A DNA stretch of 64,000 nucleotides from CAYQQR01 sp964420035 (GTDB lineage Bacteria > Bacteroidota > Bacteroidia > Bacteroidales > SM23-62). The notes below the pieces were generated by a model. That model was not told where the DNA came from and did not search any database. It worked only from the letters and a program-made list of their open reading frames with translations. The stretch is from contig CAYQQR010000013.1 in assembly GCA_964420035.1 (NCBI GenBank), forward strand, positions 18,484 through 82,483. Reading direction: 5' to 3'. Below, in pieces: positions 15,291-24,206 of the stretch (the first letter of the stretch is position 1; each line of letters opens with the position of its first letter). A program made the position numbers and the translations under genes.

Positions 15291-17021
15291 CTAGTCGATC
15301 CAGGAAGCTACCTCTTCCATGGATACGGATTCAATGTCGAGCTTGTTCTTTTTCCGGTATCCCATCAGTTCCTGGTGCAGCTTCCCGGGTTTTTCGATGG
15401 CTTTGAGTTTTTCGATCGAATCGTATCCCAACTCGATCAGGATTTTTGCCCATTCTTCGGGGATGCCCAGATCCTTTAAAATCTCCGGACCAGGAACCTG
15501 GAACCAGGAACCTGGAACTGATTTCATCTGCGGGAAGAAGATCACATCCTGGATGCTTCTGGTATCGGTAAGTATCATCACCAGCCTGTCGATCCCGATC
15601 CCCAGTCCTGCCGTTGGAGGCATACCGTATTCCAGTGCCCTGAGAAAATCCTCATCCAGAACCATGGCTTCCTGATCACCGCGCTTGCCCAGCTTTAACT
15701 GGTCCTCGAATCGGGCCCGCTGGTCGATGGGATCGTTCAGCTCGGAGAAAGCATTACAGATCTCTTTTCCATTGACAATGGCCTCGAAACGTTCCGCCAA
15801 TCCCGGCTTTTCCCTGTGTTTCTTGGCCAGGGGTGACATTTCTATGGGATAGTCCGTGATAAAGGTGGGTTGAATAAGCTCGGGTTCGCATTTCTCGCCA
15901 AAGATTTCATCGATCAGTTTTCCCTTGCCCATGGTTTCATCTACCGGAACCCCCAGTTCTTTGGCTGTCTTTAATATTTCAGCTTCCTCCATGGCCGAGA
16001 TATCCTCTCCCGTGTATTCCTGAATGACCTCGTACATGGTGTAGTGCTTCCAGGGCCGTTTGAAATCGATCTCTTTTCCGCCGGTGGTGATTATTGTTTT
16101 ACCATGCAGGTCTCTGACCACCTTTTCAATCATCTCCTCTACCAGGTCCATCATCCATTGGTAATCCTTGTAAGCTACATACAGTTCCACCTGGGTAAAT
16201 TCGGGATTGTGAAAGCGGTCCATACCCTCGTTGCGGAAGTCTTTTGAAAACTCATACACCCCGGGCAGTCCTCCAACAATCAGTCTTTTCAGGTAGAGCT
16301 CATTGGCTATTCTCAGGTACAGTTTCTGATTCAAAGTGTTGTGATAGGTTGTAAAGGGCCGGGCGGCAGCGCCACCGTATAGAGGCTGTAATATGGGGGT
16401 TTCAACTTCCAGGTAATCCTTTTCATTCAGGAATTCCCTCAGGGAATCGATGATGCGGGTGCGTTTGATAAAAATATCCCTGGAACGGGGATTGACGATC
16501 AGGTCGACATAGCGCTGCCGGTACCGTTGTTCCGGATCGGTAAAGGCATCATAGACTTTTCCTTCTTTTTCCTTCACCACGGGAAGGGGCCTGAGCGATT
16601 TACCGAGCACAGTGAGTTGGTCTACATGGATGGAGGTTTCTCCCACCTGTGTCTTGAACACCCGGCCGTGAACCCCAATGATATCGCCAATGTCCAATAG
16701 TTTCTTAAACACGGTATTGTACAGGGTTTTATCCTCGCCCGGACATAAATCATCGCGGCGCAGGTAGATCTGTATCCGCCCGGTATGATCCTGGATCTCA
16801 GCAAAGGAAGCACTTCCCATGATCCTGCGGCTCATGATCCTGCCGGCAATCTTAACATCCTGGTAATTATTTTTAACGGGATCGTACTGTTTATGTATCT
16901 CCTCAGCAGTAACATTGATCTCGAAAAGGTCGGCAGGGTAGGGATCGATGCCCAGTTCCTGCAGTTGTTCCAATGCTTCACGGCGTATTCTTTCCTGTTC
17001 GCTGAGTTGGTAGGCGGTCAT
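15291..17021 (-). CDS. lysS: Lysyl-tRNA synthetase, class II
   Basis: LysS charges tRNA-Lys. The 576-residue protein has the N-terminal OB anticodon-binding domain (VKIAGRIMSRRIMGSASFAEIQD), then the class II core: motif 2 FRNEGMDRFHNPEFTQVELY and motif 3 GLGIGIDRLVMILT. After the usual end (QDVIFFPQM) there is a C-terminal extension of about 65 residues with a helix-hairpin-like LGIPEEWAKILIELGYDS, also found in other Bacteroidota. The linker SVPGSWFQVPGPE is encoded by a short tandem repeat (15490-15517). The start is ATG at 17021: a -7 promoter lies at 17040-17047, so the in-frame ATG at 17051 is upstream of the transcript. Confidence 0.97.
   Translation of the reverse strand: MTAYQLSEQERIRREALEQLQELGIDPYPADLFEINVTAEEIHKQYDPVKNNYQDVKIAGRIMSRRIMGSASFAEIQDHTGRIQIYLRRDDLCPGEDKTLYNTVFKKLLDIGDIIGVHGRVFKTQVGETSIHVDQLTVLGKSLRPLPVVKEKEGKVYDAFTDPEQRYRQRYVDLIVNPRSRDIFIKRTRIIDSLREFLNEKDYLEVETPILQPLYGGAAARPFTTYHNTLNQKLYLRIANELYLKRLIVGGLPGVYEFSKDFRNEGMDRFHNPEFTQVELYVAYKDYQWMMDLVEEMIEKVVRDLHGKTIITTGGKEIDFKRPWKHYTMYEVIQEYTGEDISAMEEAEILKTAKELGVPVDETMGKGKLIDEIFGEKCEPELIQPTFITDYPIEMSPLAKKHREKPGLAERFEAIVNGKEICNAFSELNDPIDQRARFEDQLKLGKRGDQEAMVLDEDFLRALEYGMPPTAGLGIGIDRLVMILTDTRSIQDVIFFPQMKSVPGSWFQVPGPEILKDLGIPEEWAKILIELGYDSIEKLKAIEKPGKLHQELMGYRKKNKLDIESVSMEEVASWID
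15490..15517 (-). repeat. Heptamer-type tandem repeat inside lysS
   Basis: On the minus strand the heptamers TTCCAGG, TTCCTGG, TTCCAGG, TTCCTGG follow one another (equally, two copies of a 14-bp unit). They encode the linker VPGSWFQVPG between the catalytic core and the C-terminal extension of LysS. The unit resembles the intergenic heptamer elements of this window. Confidence 0.8.
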
Positions 17022-17039
17022 GGATTGCTGAATTTTCCG

Positions 17040-17047
17040 CAAAGATA
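17040..17047 (-). promoter_or_regulatory. -7 promoter element for lysS
   Basis: Minus-strand TATCTTTG matches TAnnTTTG and lies 18 bp upstream of ATG 17021. It decides the start of lysS. Confidence 0.6.
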
Positions 17048-17129
17048 ACACTATGTCGGGAAATCGGGATTCCTTGTTCTTGCCAATATTTGTGCGGAAG
17101 TTAGATTATTGGTTTGTTGCTCAATGCTT

Positions 17130-17205
17130 CTGGTTACTGGTCTCTGGTTTCTGGTATATTGTTTCAGTCTCCAGCGACCGGCCACCAGCAACCAGTAGCC
17201 AGCTA
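17130..17205 (+). repeat. Heptamer repeat element, facing arms (second copy of CTGGTnn / CCAGnnn family)
   Basis: Left arm 17130-17157: CTGGTTA, CTGGTCT, CTGGTTT, CTGGTAT. Right arm 17171-17205: CCAGCGA, CCGGCCA, CCAGCAA, CCAGTAG, CCAGCTA. The arms can pair as an imperfect stem. Three right-arm heptamers are identical to those at 11551-11578. The element lies between the divergent lysS and lipA promoters. Confidence 0.85.
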
Positions 17206-17278
17206 CAATAAGAAAAAAGGATAGTTCACCGAACCACAACATAATTCAGATGAATCCATGATGTCTGAATAAATAATT

Positions 17279-17286
17279 TAACTTTG
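17279..17286 (+). promoter_or_regulatory. -7 promoter element for lipA-lipB-recJ
   Basis: TAACTTTG matches TAnnTTTG, 20 bp before the GTG start of lipA. Confidence 0.55.
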
Positions 17287-17306
17287 CAACAAAGCAAAAG
17301 AGAAAC

Positions 17307-18176
17307 GTGGGACAAGGGAATGGCACCATAAGGACAAAGCGATTGCCTCGCTGGATGAAGATGAAATTCCCCTCCGGCATGCAGTATTCCAGGGTCAGGA
17401 ACCTGGTAGACCGGCACAGGCTCCACACGATATGTACTTCGGGCAAATGCCCGAACATCGGAGAATGCTGGTCCAGGGGCACCGCTACTTTTATGATCCT
17501 GGGAGATATCTGTACCCGCTCCTGCAAGTTCTGCGGTGTTCGCAGCGGACGGCCCATGCCCCCTGATCCCGGTGAGCCATCAAGATTGGCGGAAACCATT
17601 GCCCTGATGAAGCTCAAGCATGCGGTCATAACCTCCGTCGACCGGGATGACCTGGAGGATTTTGGAGCCGGCTTCTGGGCAACAACCATCCGAACCGTAA
17701 AGGAACGTAATCCCCAACTCACCATCGAAGCCCTGATCCCTGACTTTCAGGGGAATGCTTCCTGTATTGAACAGGTGGCTGCTGCAGGTGCCGAGGTGAT
17801 CTCCCATAACCTGGAAACGGTTCGAAGCTTGACACCCATGATCAGGAGCGTGGCCCGCTACGAACGGAGCCTGGCTGTATTGGCCCGGCTTTCCGGAAAG
17901 AAGTTCGTTACCAAATCGGGGATCATGCTCGGGCTCGGGGAATGCCGGCAGGAAGTGCTTGAGACCATGGATGATTTACTGCAAGTTGGATGCCGGGTGT
18001 TTACCCTGGGCCAGTATTTAAGTCCCTCGGAAAAACATTATCCTGTACAGGAATTTATCCCTCCTGATGTGTTTGAAGAATACAAGTACATTGGTTTGGA
18101 AAAAGGTTTCAAACACGTCGAAAGCAGTCCGCTTGTCCGTTCCTCTTATGCTGCTGAAAAACATGTCGGCTTATAG
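17307..18176 (+). CDS. lipA: Lipoyl synthase
   Basis: LipA inserts two sulfurs into octanoyl groups on lipoyl domains. Both iron-sulfur sites are intact: the auxiliary cluster cysteines Cys43, Cys48, Cys54 (CTSGKCPNIGEC) and the radical SAM cluster Cys69, Cys73, Cys76 (CTRSCKFC); the C-terminal RSSY motif that ligates the auxiliary cluster is present as VRSSYAAEK. The length of 289 aa is normal. The start is a GTG 20 bp after a -7 promoter element. lipB follows after 39 bp. Confidence 0.97.
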   Translation: MGQGNGTIRTKRLPRWMKMKFPSGMQYSRVRNLVDRHRLHTICTSGKCPNIGECWSRGTATFMILGDICTRSCKFCGVRSGRPMPPDPGEPSRLAETIALMKLKHAVITSVDRDDLEDFGAGFWATTIRTVKERNPQLTIEALIPDFQGNASCIEQVAAAGAEVISHNLETVRSLTPMIRSVARYERSLAVLARLSGKKFVTKSGIMLGLGECRQEVLETMDDLLQVGCRVFTLGQYLSPSEKHYPVQEFIPPDVFEEYKYIGLEKGFKHVESSPLVRSSYAAEKHVGL

Positions 18177-18215
18177 CCGATATTCTTATTGCTGAGAAAT
18201 TAAGATTAAGGAAAA

Positions 18216-18920
18216 ATGGCTGTCCGGATCAAATATCTGGATGTCGGGTTGAAGAACTATGGTGACACATGGGACCTGCAGGAGCAGTTTTTTCAGGAGG
18301 TCCTGAGGGAGAAACAGGCAGGTGTTCCCCCTCAGGAACGGACCAGCAATGTATTGCTGCTATGTGAACATCCTCATGTGTATACCCTGGGAAAGAGCGG
18401 TCAGGAAAGGAACTTGCTGATACCGGAAGAAAGACTGAAAAAGATCGGTGCGGATTTTTACAGGATCAACCGGGGCGGGGATATTACCTATCATGGACCG
18501 GGACAACTGGTGGGATATCCCATCATAGACCTTGAGCTCTTTGACATTTCCATCCGGTCCTATATAGATATGCTTGAAAAGACCATCATCAGTACCCTGA
18601 AGCGCTTCTCCATCAAGGCGGAAAGTGTTGCAGGCACTACCGGAGTCTGGACCAGGGCGGGGGAAGGTACCGAACTCCGCAAGATCTGCGCGATAGGGGT
18701 CAGGGCCTCCAGGCATGTCACAATGCATGGATTTGCCCTGAATGTAAAAACGGATCTTGAATATTTCAGTCATATTCATCCATGTGGTTCCCGGGATAAA
18801 AGTGTTACTTCCATGCAGGAGATCTTAGCTCAGCCCCAGGAAATGGATAAGGTCAAGGATATCTATAAAGATGTCTTTGCACAAACTTTTAAAGTAAACT
18901 GGCTAAACCAGACGGTATGA
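18216..18920 (+). CDS. lipB: Octanoyl-[ACP]:protein N-octanoyltransferase
   Basis: LipB moves octanoate from ACP to lipoyl domains, providing the substrate of LipA just upstream. The 234-residue protein has the binding motif GGDITYHGPGQLVGYPI and the catalytic pair Lys156 (RKICAIGV) and Cys190 (HPCGSRDKSVTS). Its stop overlaps the recJ start by 4 bp. Since a lipoate-protein ligase is also encoded at 27.1 kb, the cell appears able to make and to salvage lipoate. Confidence 0.96.
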   Translation: MAVRIKYLDVGLKNYGDTWDLQEQFFQEVLREKQAGVPPQERTSNVLLLCEHPHVYTLGKSGQERNLLIPEERLKKIGADFYRINRGGDITYHGPGQLVGYPIIDLELFDISIRSYIDMLEKTIISTLKRFSIKAESVAGTTGVWTRAGEGTELRKICAIGVRASRHVTMHGFALNVKTDLEYFSHIHPCGSRDKSVTSMQEILAQPQEMDKVKDIYKDVFAQTFKVNWLNQTV

Positions 18921-20638
18921 GAACCATCAGGAACTGGATATTGAAAGAACAGGGAAACGATGAAAAGGTAAGTGATCTGGAAAAGGCCCTGGGGATTCAT
19001 CCCGCCCTGGCCACTTTGCTGGTTCAGCGTGGAATAAACAGTTATGATGAGGCCAAAGCCTTTTTCAGGCCTAAACTGGAAGATCTTCACGATCCCTTTT
19101 TGATGCAGGACATGGATAAGGCGGTAAGCCGCGTCGACCGGGCCATCAAGCAGGAGGAAAAGATACTGGTATACGGGGATTATGATGTCGACGGAACCAC
19201 TTCGGTAGCCATGGTTTACACCTTCCTGAAGAAGCTCCATGATCCTATAGACTTTTACATTCCGGACCGGTACAGCGAAGGTTACGGTGTTTCCATAACA
19301 GGAATTGAACACGCCATTAAAACGGGTGTGCGTCTTGTCATCGCCCTGGATTGCGGGATCAAAGCTGTCGATAAGGTCGATCTGGCCAATAAGAACAATA
19401 TTGATTTCATCATTTGTGATCATCATCATCCCGGTGAGCATTTACCGGATGCCTACGCGGTATTGGATCCCAAAAGACCCGATTGCAATTATCCCTACAA
19501 AGAACTTTCCGGTTGCGGTGTTGGCTACAAGCTTTTACAGGCATTTTCGATCCGTCATAAGATTCCCAACAAAGAGATCGAATCCTATCTTGACCTGCTT
19601 GCCGTGAGTATTGCATCGGATATTGTTCCGGTTACCGGTGAGAACAGGATACTGGCTTATTACGGACTGAAGCGATTGAATAAATCGCCCGGAACCGGAT
19701 TGAAGAAGATCATAGAAATAGCCGAGATCCGGGATAAGGAGATCACCATCGAGGACATAGTCTTTAAGATAGGGCCGCGCATCAATGCCGCCGGAAGGAT
19801 GGAATCCGGGAAAAGCTCCGTGGATCTATTAATTGCCAGGGATGATCATACGGCGCAGATCATGAGCGAAAAGGTGGATGACTATAACTACCAGCGAAGA
19901 AACATTGACAGCAACATCACCGTCCAGGCCCTGGAGCAGATCGCCAACAGCCCGGAAATGAAAAACAGGAAAACCACGGTTCTTTTCAATCCCCAATGGC
20001 ACAAAGGGGTGATAGGGATAGTGGCTTCCCGTTTAATAGAGAGGTATTACCGGCCCACGGTTATTCTGACCGAATCCAATGGTTTTGCCACCGGGTCGGC
20101 CCGCTCGGTCTTTGGGTTTGACCTCTATGCCGCTGTTGAGGCCTGCGGGGATCTGCTGGAGAACTTTGGCGGACATAAATATGCAGCAGGACTCACCCTG
20201 AAGATAGAGAATGTCCCCAAATTCACCAGTCGCTTTGAAGCCGTGGTATCCGGAACCATCACACCGGAACAGCTTGTTCCGGTTGTTGAGATTGATACAG
20301 AAATAAAGCTTACCGATATTAGCCTGAAATTCTACCGGGTGCTCAAACAATTCCAGCCTTTTGGTCCGGAGAACATGTCTCCCGTATTCCTGACAGAGAA
20401 CGTTGTGGATAATGGTGCCGGCAAAACCGTCGGGCATAATGGCGGTCATCTGAAACTCAGTCTGATACAGGAAGAAGATCCCTATTACATCATGCCCGCC
20501 ATTGCTTTTCACCAGGGGCACCATTTCAAACAGATCAGTAACGGACATGCTTTCGATGTGTGCTACACCATTGAAGAGAACGAATACATGGGCAAACAAT
20601 ACCTGCAGTTGAATATAAAAGATCTGAAGACGGATTGA
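18917..20638 (+). CDS. recJ: Single-stranded-DNA-specific exonuclease RecJ
   Basis: RecJ is a 5'-3' single-strand exonuclease in recombination and mismatch repair. The 573-residue protein shows the DHH phosphoesterase motifs: GDYDVDGT (Asp88, Asp90, Asp92), DHHHPGE starting at Asp168, then the DHHA1 part with GRMESGKSSVDLL and GGHKYAAGLTL, and a C-terminal OB-like domain. ATGA overlap with lipB indicates coupling to the lipoate genes, a linkage with no clear functional reason. The 3' end is 14 bp from the convergent barrel gene. Confidence 0.96.
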   Translation: MRTIRNWILKEQGNDEKVSDLEKALGIHPALATLLVQRGINSYDEAKAFFRPKLEDLHDPFLMQDMDKAVSRVDRAIKQEEKILVYGDYDVDGTTSVAMVYTFLKKLHDPIDFYIPDRYSEGYGVSITGIEHAIKTGVRLVIALDCGIKAVDKVDLANKNNIDFIICDHHHPGEHLPDAYAVLDPKRPDCNYPYKELSGCGVGYKLLQAFSIRHKIPNKEIESYLDLLAVSIASDIVPVTGENRILAYYGLKRLNKSPGTGLKKIIEIAEIRDKEITIEDIVFKIGPRINAAGRMESGKSSVDLLIARDDHTAQIMSEKVDDYNYQRRNIDSNITVQALEQIANSPEMKNRKTTVLFNPQWHKGVIGIVASRLIERYYRPTVILTESNGFATGSARSVFGFDLYAAVEACGDLLENFGGHKYAAGLTLKIENVPKFTSRFEAVVSGTITPEQLVPVVEIDTEIKLTDISLKFYRVLKQFQPFGPENMSPVFLTENVVDNGAGKTVGHNGGHLKLSLIQEEDPYYIMPAIAFHQGHHFKQISNGHAFDVCYTIEENEYMGKQYLQLNIKDLKTD

Positions 20639-20652
20639 AGGAAAAAGATTGA

Positions 20653-22725
20653 TTAGAAGTTTGCCCTCATCTGAAGTTTAATCTCCGATCGTACAGAACC
20701 TGCTATAAGTGAAGGACCGGAACTGATGCTTTCCCGGTCGCGATAAGCGGTGTGTCCGTATTTCAACCACAGGTCCAACCAGGGGAGGGGGCTGTATTTC
20801 CCCGAAATATAGAAACGGCTGCCCGAATAAAAAAAAGCGGGAATGGAGAATGCATAAAGAACATCATGTTCATAACTGTAGATCCTTGATTTATAGGAAG
20901 GGGTTTCGAAGAGGGCAAAACGGGCTGCAAGACTCACAGCCGGTTTGTCGGGCCTCCAAATAAGGTCCTGGTAAAACAGGAAACCCTGTTCTTCCTTCTC
21001 CCCTTCAAAGATCATCCACTCCAGCCGGTTCCTGAATTCCACCCGCTCAATTACCCGGTAGGAAATTTGGAATCTCAGGGATTTCCGGTTCTCCAGGCAG
21101 GGTTCAATTCGATCCGTTTGTGTGCCTCTTGTTGCCCATGAGGAGTTTTGCCTGAACCTGAAATACATAGCCAGATCATCAGAAAACAGATAATCCAGCT
21201 GCATGTGGTATTCTGCACCCCGGGTGGGGTCTTTGCGGTTGTCAAACCAGGGATAGCTAAACAGGTCATAATAACCTGAAAAAGACAATCCGCTCAGAGG
21301 TTTCAATTCAATGCCCGTATACATGCCGTGTTCATTCTGATTAACAGAACTCTGGCCGTAGGCGTTGGAGAGGTAATTGTAAAATTCCCGGTGATAGTAG
21401 CGGTAGATACCGCTAAAAGACAGCCAGTCATTGATCCTTTGAATGATCCCCTGGTTAAAGCCTGTTTTGCCCCGGCCGTTTATGGATACTTCGCCAAACA
21501 AAACCGTCTTTCCCCCGGCATACAGGTAATCCAGACCCAAGCTGCTGTTCTGCCTGGCCGGACCGGCCACGTCCCAGGGGTCTTCTGCACTTTCCGGAGC
21601 CATGTTGAACCATTGGTATAAAAAGGAGAGCCCTGTTCTCAGTTTTTCCCCATTCCTGTTAAGCGCTGCACCCACGAGGTATTCTCCCAGCGCATCCTCA
21701 TTTTCGATCTCGGTCAGGGTTCTGTGATAACCTGATTCCGGGGTGGAGGTGAAGATGACTTCATCCAGGGTATCGACTTGTTGCAAATTGGCATCGATCT
21801 TCTTTGCCGAGGCAAATGCAGAAACGCTCCAGGATCCCAACCGGTAGCTACCGGCTAAACCTCTGAGGAAATGGTTCTCTTCCGTGCTTGTTGCGGGCTT
21901 CAGACCACGAGGCCGGTAACGGATGCTGCTGATCTCCGTGGCATTGCGGTAGGCCGGACCCGACCACAGGGTCAATCCCTGTCCGAATTGGGCATGGTAA
22001 TCTCCCAGAATCAGTTGTCTGAGCCGTCCTTTACCTTCCCATACCAGGTTTCCTGAAACGAAGTCCGGTCCGGCCCGGTTGGATCCCCTGAACAAAGTTT
22101 CCCCTGCATCTTTTTCAGCAATGATGTTGGCCGATAAGCCTGAAGCCAGCTTCAAGCTGTAGCGGGCGTACAATTTCACCGGACTGCCTTCATAGTACGA
22201 TCCGGGCTTATCTTTCCAAATGCTGTCGGGTACCTGGCTGTAACCCGCCTGTTCCTGTAAAACCCGGTGGTAACGGATGAACAACTGTTGCTTTGGTTTT
22301 TGTTCAATAGCAGAAAGGTCCCTGGACTGTTCCGGGGGAGCTATCATAACAAAAGGGGAAATCAATGCGATCGTTTCCTTGTCGAATCCCGGGATATACT
22401 GCAGTTCGTTCAGGGAAAGCAGGGGGCCGGTCTCATTCCTATACCTGATAAAACTGTATATCTGGAAATCATTTAATAAAGGAATGCGGTTCAGTTCCTG
22501 CTGGTCTGCCGCATTGAGATTCAGGGGTTCCAGACTTGATTTTTGCAAATCTTCCAGCAAAGTTTCCAGGTCTGCATCCCCGCTTTCCCGCTCCATGATG
22601 ATCTCTGCGATATCCCCTATAAAGCGGGAGGCAGGCACCGGGTAGACCTGGGCATGGCCCCAGGCCGGGATGATCCAAAAGCTGGTCAACAGGAACCGGT
22701 GTATTAATACTCTAGTGGAAAGCAT
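20653..22725 (-). CDS. Outer-membrane beta-barrel with N-terminal helix-hairpin-helix domain
   Basis: A 690-residue exported protein, signal peptide about residues 1-26 (ending WGHAQ). Residues about 40-140 contain repeated helix-hairpin-helix motifs of the ComEA/competence type (LEPLNLNAADQQELNRIPLLNDFQIYSF... and LNELQYIPGF). The rest alternates aromatic/polar beta strands typical of a large outer-membrane barrel and ends in Phe. The start at 22725 is preferred over one ten codons earlier because it gives a clean signal peptide; it overlaps the preceding gene by 14 bp. The combination of an HhH module with a barrel is known only as a conserved Bacteroidota hypothetical to me; DNA binding at the surface is a guess. 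Confidence 0.75.
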   Translation of the reverse strand: MLSTRVLIHRFLLTSFWIIPAWGHAQVYPVPASRFIGDIAEIIMERESGDADLETLLEDLQKSSLEPLNLNAADQQELNRIPLLNDFQIYSFIRYRNETGPLLSLNELQYIPGFDKETIALISPFVMIAPPEQSRDLSAIEQKPKQQLFIRYHRVLQEQAGYSQVPDSIWKDKPGSYYEGSPVKLYARYSLKLASGLSANIIAEKDAGETLFRGSNRAGPDFVSGNLVWEGKGRLRQLILGDYHAQFGQGLTLWSGPAYRNATEISSIRYRPRGLKPATSTEENHFLRGLAGSYRLGSWSVSAFASAKKIDANLQQVDTLDEVIFTSTPESGYHRTLTEIENEDALGEYLVGAALNRNGEKLRTGLSFLYQWFNMAPESAEDPWDVAGPARQNSSLGLDYLYAGGKTVLFGEVSINGRGKTGFNQGIIQRINDWLSFSGIYRYYHREFYNYLSNAYGQSSVNQNEHGMYTGIELKPLSGLSFSGYYDLFSYPWFDNRKDPTRGAEYHMQLDYLFSDDLAMYFRFRQNSSWATRGTQTDRIEPCLENRKSLRFQISYRVIERVEFRNRLEWMIFEGEKEEQGFLFYQDLIWRPDKPAVSLAARFALFETPSYKSRIYSYEHDVLYAFSIPAFFYSGSRFYISGKYSPLPWLDLWLKYGHTAYRDRESISSGPSLIAGSVRSEIKLQMRANF

Positions 22726-23554
22726 ACTGGAAAGTAAAATGGGGCGTGAATCCAAGTATCTGGTGGTGGGTGAATGCTACATCGGCACGTATTCTGTTCA
22801 AATGAAACCCCAGACCGAAACTGTTCCGGGTTGGCTGGGTAGCAATTCCGGTCCTGATGTACAAGGAGGGAATAATCCGGAATTCCAAACCGGCCTTCAT
22901 AACCACCGGGGCATCGGTGGTTTTGGTAACCTCCCCGCCCAGGAAAGCTTTCTCGCCGAAAAAATAACCCAGGCCCATGCGTACTACTGTAGGAACCAGG
23001 TCATTTTCGGGCAGGTTATTGATACGGGCCTGCGTGGGGTTAAAAACATGGGCCCCGATGTAGAAATTATCCGCCGGCTGTGCCATAATTCCACCTTCTA
23101 CGGCGACGGTGCCGGTATTGGCGTTTTCATCATTGATAAAAGTATTCAGGTAGTTTAACTGTATTCCCCCTGCAAATCTTTTACCGAAGGAGCGTCCATA
23201 GGCAAGACCAACCTTGCTCTCGTTAAATTGAGAATAACCGAAAAAAGTATAGTTCAGGGAAAAGGTCCCCTGCAATGCCGGAACGGTCAGGCCAATGGCG
23301 TGCAGGCTGTATTCAGGGACCAGGAAGGTGTTCTCGTGATGCACTCCCAGGGCGAACTGGTCATAAAAGCCCAATCCGGCCTGGTTATGGGAAAAGGACC
23401 AGAAACCCGGGATCATGACCGAAGTATGTCCCAATGCAGCAGAACGGCTGCCCAGAACACGGTTATCGTTTGCTGCATGAACGGGAACCAGGTGAATCAC
23501 CGTCATAAATAACAGGATCCACCCGGCTTTCCCTTTGTTCTTTCCTGGTCCCAC
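22712..23554 (-). CDS. Conserved outer-membrane beta-barrel, PorV/PorQ-like
   Basis: A 280-residue exported protein with a signal peptide (about residues 1-28, ending VHAAND) followed by strands such as NQAGLGFYDQFALGVHHENTF, GGIQLNYLNTF, GLGYFFGEKAFLGGEV and a terminal FTFQYAFH. The pattern, beginning with a 'normal-looking sample of genomic background' block (SRSAALGHTSVMIPGFWSFSHNQAGL), recalls FadL/PorV-type barrels of Bacteroidota. It lies between purE (8 bp upstream) and the HhH barrel (overlapping), so the two outer-membrane proteins are probably co-made and may interact. Precise function unknown. Confidence 0.68.
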   Translation of the reverse strand: MGPGKNKGKAGWILLFMTVIHLVPVHAANDNRVLGSRSAALGHTSVMIPGFWSFSHNQAGLGFYDQFALGVHHENTFLVPEYSLHAIGLTVPALQGTFSLNYTFFGYSQFNESKVGLAYGRSFGKRFAGGIQLNYLNTFINDENANTGTVAVEGGIMAQPADNFYIGAHVFNPTQARINNLPENDLVPTVVRMGLGYFFGEKAFLGGEVTKTTDAPVVMKAGLEFRIIPSLYIRTGIATQPTRNSFGLGFHLNRIRADVAFTHHQILGFTPHFTFQYAFH

Positions 23555-23562
23555 CCGGAAAT

Positions 23563-24075
23563 TTAATTGACTTTATACTGATATTTCAGGTTCTTCAATT
23601 CTTCATTGGCCTTGGTGATCTTCTCGGCCATTTCTTTCTTGAATTCCCTGATCCTCTCCATCAGCTCCGGATCACCTGCCGCCAGGATCTGGGCGGCCAG
23701 GATGCCTGCATTTCTTGCCCCATTTACACCAACCGTAGCCACCGGTATCCCCGGGGGCATTTGTGCTATGGATAGAAGGGAATCCCAACCGTCCAGCGAG
23801 ATGGATGCCTTGATGGGTACCCCGATGACCGGTCCGGGAAAATGAGATGCTACCACACCGGGCAGATGTGCAGCCCCGCCGGCGCCCGCTATGAATACGC
23901 GGATACCTTTCCCGTAGGCATTTTTTGCATATTCTCCCGTTTTGTCCGGTGTGCGATGTGCCGAAAGGGCATTGATCTCGAAAGGGACCTGGAATTGTTC
24001 CAAAATCTTCGCAGCTTCCTCCATAACCGGGAGGTCAGAGGTACTGCCCATGATAATACTAACTTTTGCTTCCAT
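23563..24075 (-). CDS. purE: N5-carboxyaminoimidazole ribonucleotide mutase
   Basis: PurE (class I) converts N5-CAIR to CAIR in purine synthesis. The 170-residue protein has MGSTSDLPVM near the N-terminus, the catalytic-loop SAHRTPD and AGAGGAAHLPGV, and LDGWDSLLSIAQMP. It heads a leftward operon with two outer-membrane proteins that share no obvious role with it. It is divergent from hpt, another purine gene, across 131 bp. Confidence 0.97.
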   Translation of the reverse strand: MEAKVSIIMGSTSDLPVMEEAAKILEQFQVPFEINALSAHRTPDKTGEYAKNAYGKGIRVFIAGAGGAAHLPGVVASHFPGPVIGVPIKASISLDGWDSLLSIAQMPPGIPVATVGVNGARNAGILAAQILAAGDPELMERIREFKKEMAEKITKANEELKNLKYQYKVN

Positions 24076-24163
24076 AAGAATTAATTTTCAAAGCTTATTA
24101 AAGATAAAGAATTAATTGAATATTCATTTCCGGCATGCTTCTGAATAAGTATCTGGATTTCAG

Positions 24164-24171
24164 TATATTTG
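24164..24171 (+). promoter_or_regulatory. -7 promoter element for hpt
   Basis: TATATTTG matches TAnnTTTG, 35 bp before the GTG start of hpt. Confidence 0.55.
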
Positions 24172-24206
24172 TTTGTTATTGCATCCATAATAAATAATAA
24201 CAAACT

